Position numbers and translations under genes: made by a program. DNA of 64,000 nt, from contig NC_046675.1 of assembly GCF_003369915.1 (NCBI RefSeq), positions 6,696,001-6,760,000 on the forward strand, read 5' to 3'. The stretch comes from Drosophila miranda. Its lineage: Eukaryota; Arthropoda; Insecta; Diptera; Drosophilidae. Positions 63,793-64,000 of this stretch are shown here, in pieces. The notes under the pieces are model-generated. The model was not told the DNA's origin, ran no database searches, and worked only from the letters and a program-made list of their open reading frames with translations. Each line of letters begins with the position of its first letter. The first letter of the stretch is position 1.

Positions 63793-64000
63793 ATGCTATC
63801 CCCGATTATCGACATCTTCCTGCATTTTATTCAGGGCTTCAACCTGGTGATGGAATATGTGCTGCATTCGGTGATCTTGAAGTTATTGGTCAGCTGCATT
63901 ATGTCCCTGGCGTTCCGCAACATCGTGAGGGCGGGCAGCCTCATGATCCAGAAGGTGGCTATGGCCATAGCCCCCAAGAAGCAGCAGCGGAAGCTGGCCC
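63793..64000 (+). CDS. Start of an unrecognised protein gene, cut by the window end
   Basis: From the ATG at 63793 an open frame runs 69 codons to the window edge without a stop. Codon use is strongly biased to G/C in the third position, unlike the flanking non-coding DNA, which supports real coding. The protein begins MLSPIIDIFLHFIQGFNLV, is rich in hydrophobic residues for about 45 residues (possible membrane segment or amphipathic helix), then turns basic (PKKQQRKL). ttcatcag just before the ATG could be a splice acceptor. I do not recognise the family. Confidence 0.6.
   Translation, partial: MLSPIIDIFLHFIQGFNLVMEYVLHSVILKLLVSCIMSLAFRNIVRAGSLMIQKVAMAIAPKKQQRKLA

Overview
The window is insect nuclear DNA from a Drosophila. 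Genes have short introns (57-72 bp) with GT-AG ends, there are INE-1/DINE-1-type repeats and a gypsy-type retroelement, and the genes match the surroundings of the flight-muscle actin Act88F (Muller element E, the D. melanogaster 88F neighbourhood). The repeat types lean towards the obscura group. That placement is an inference, not proven.

Left to right: the 3' part of a GON-domain ADAMTS protease (AdamTS-A, + strand, 1-6351). Act88F (- strand, 8231-9425, with TATA box and leader intron up to about 9828). Then the most remarkable part, a head-to-tail tandem triplication of a ~6.67-kb block (10931-39147). Each unit carries a complete three-exon importin-4-type gene (1069 codons) and the 3' part of a fatty-acid-amide-hydrolase-like amidase. 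Only the rightmost unit runs into a complete amidase (38001-39803, 533 aa). The amidases in units 1 and 2 are cut inside exon 2 and have lost their promoter and catalytic lysine. A second complete amidase paralogue (42928-44852, also 533 aa) follows, then the muscarinic acetylcholine receptor mAChR-B (46581-49841, - strand). About 13.7 kb without recognisable coding sequence comes next, and finally the first 69 codons of an unrecognised gene on the + strand.

Unit 3 has been opened by an 8.2-kb gypsy/errantivirus-like provirus (29064-37278; 4-bp TATA target duplication; LTRs differing by 3 substitutions and one indel). It landed 168 bp upstream of the importin-4 start codon, next to a TATCGAT promoter element. 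Its gag, pol and env frames are all damaged, and a 1.1-kb DINE-1-like Helitron relic sits in its leader. A second DINE-1-like element (40305-41945) upstream of the complete amidase carries a ~1.2-kb array of an AT-rich 39-bp repeat.

Functionally, the window joins an extracellular matrix protease, a flight-muscle structural gene, a locally amplified nuclear-import receptor, two lipid-amide hydrolases and a neuronal GPCR. They do not form a pathway. The biological interest is the importin-4 amplification. All three copies are open, and copy 3 differs from copies 1 and 2 by 12 amino-acid-changing against 6 silent substitutions (counted by eye). In D. melanogaster the importin-4-type genes Apollo and Artemis are also a young duplicate pair, with germline roles.
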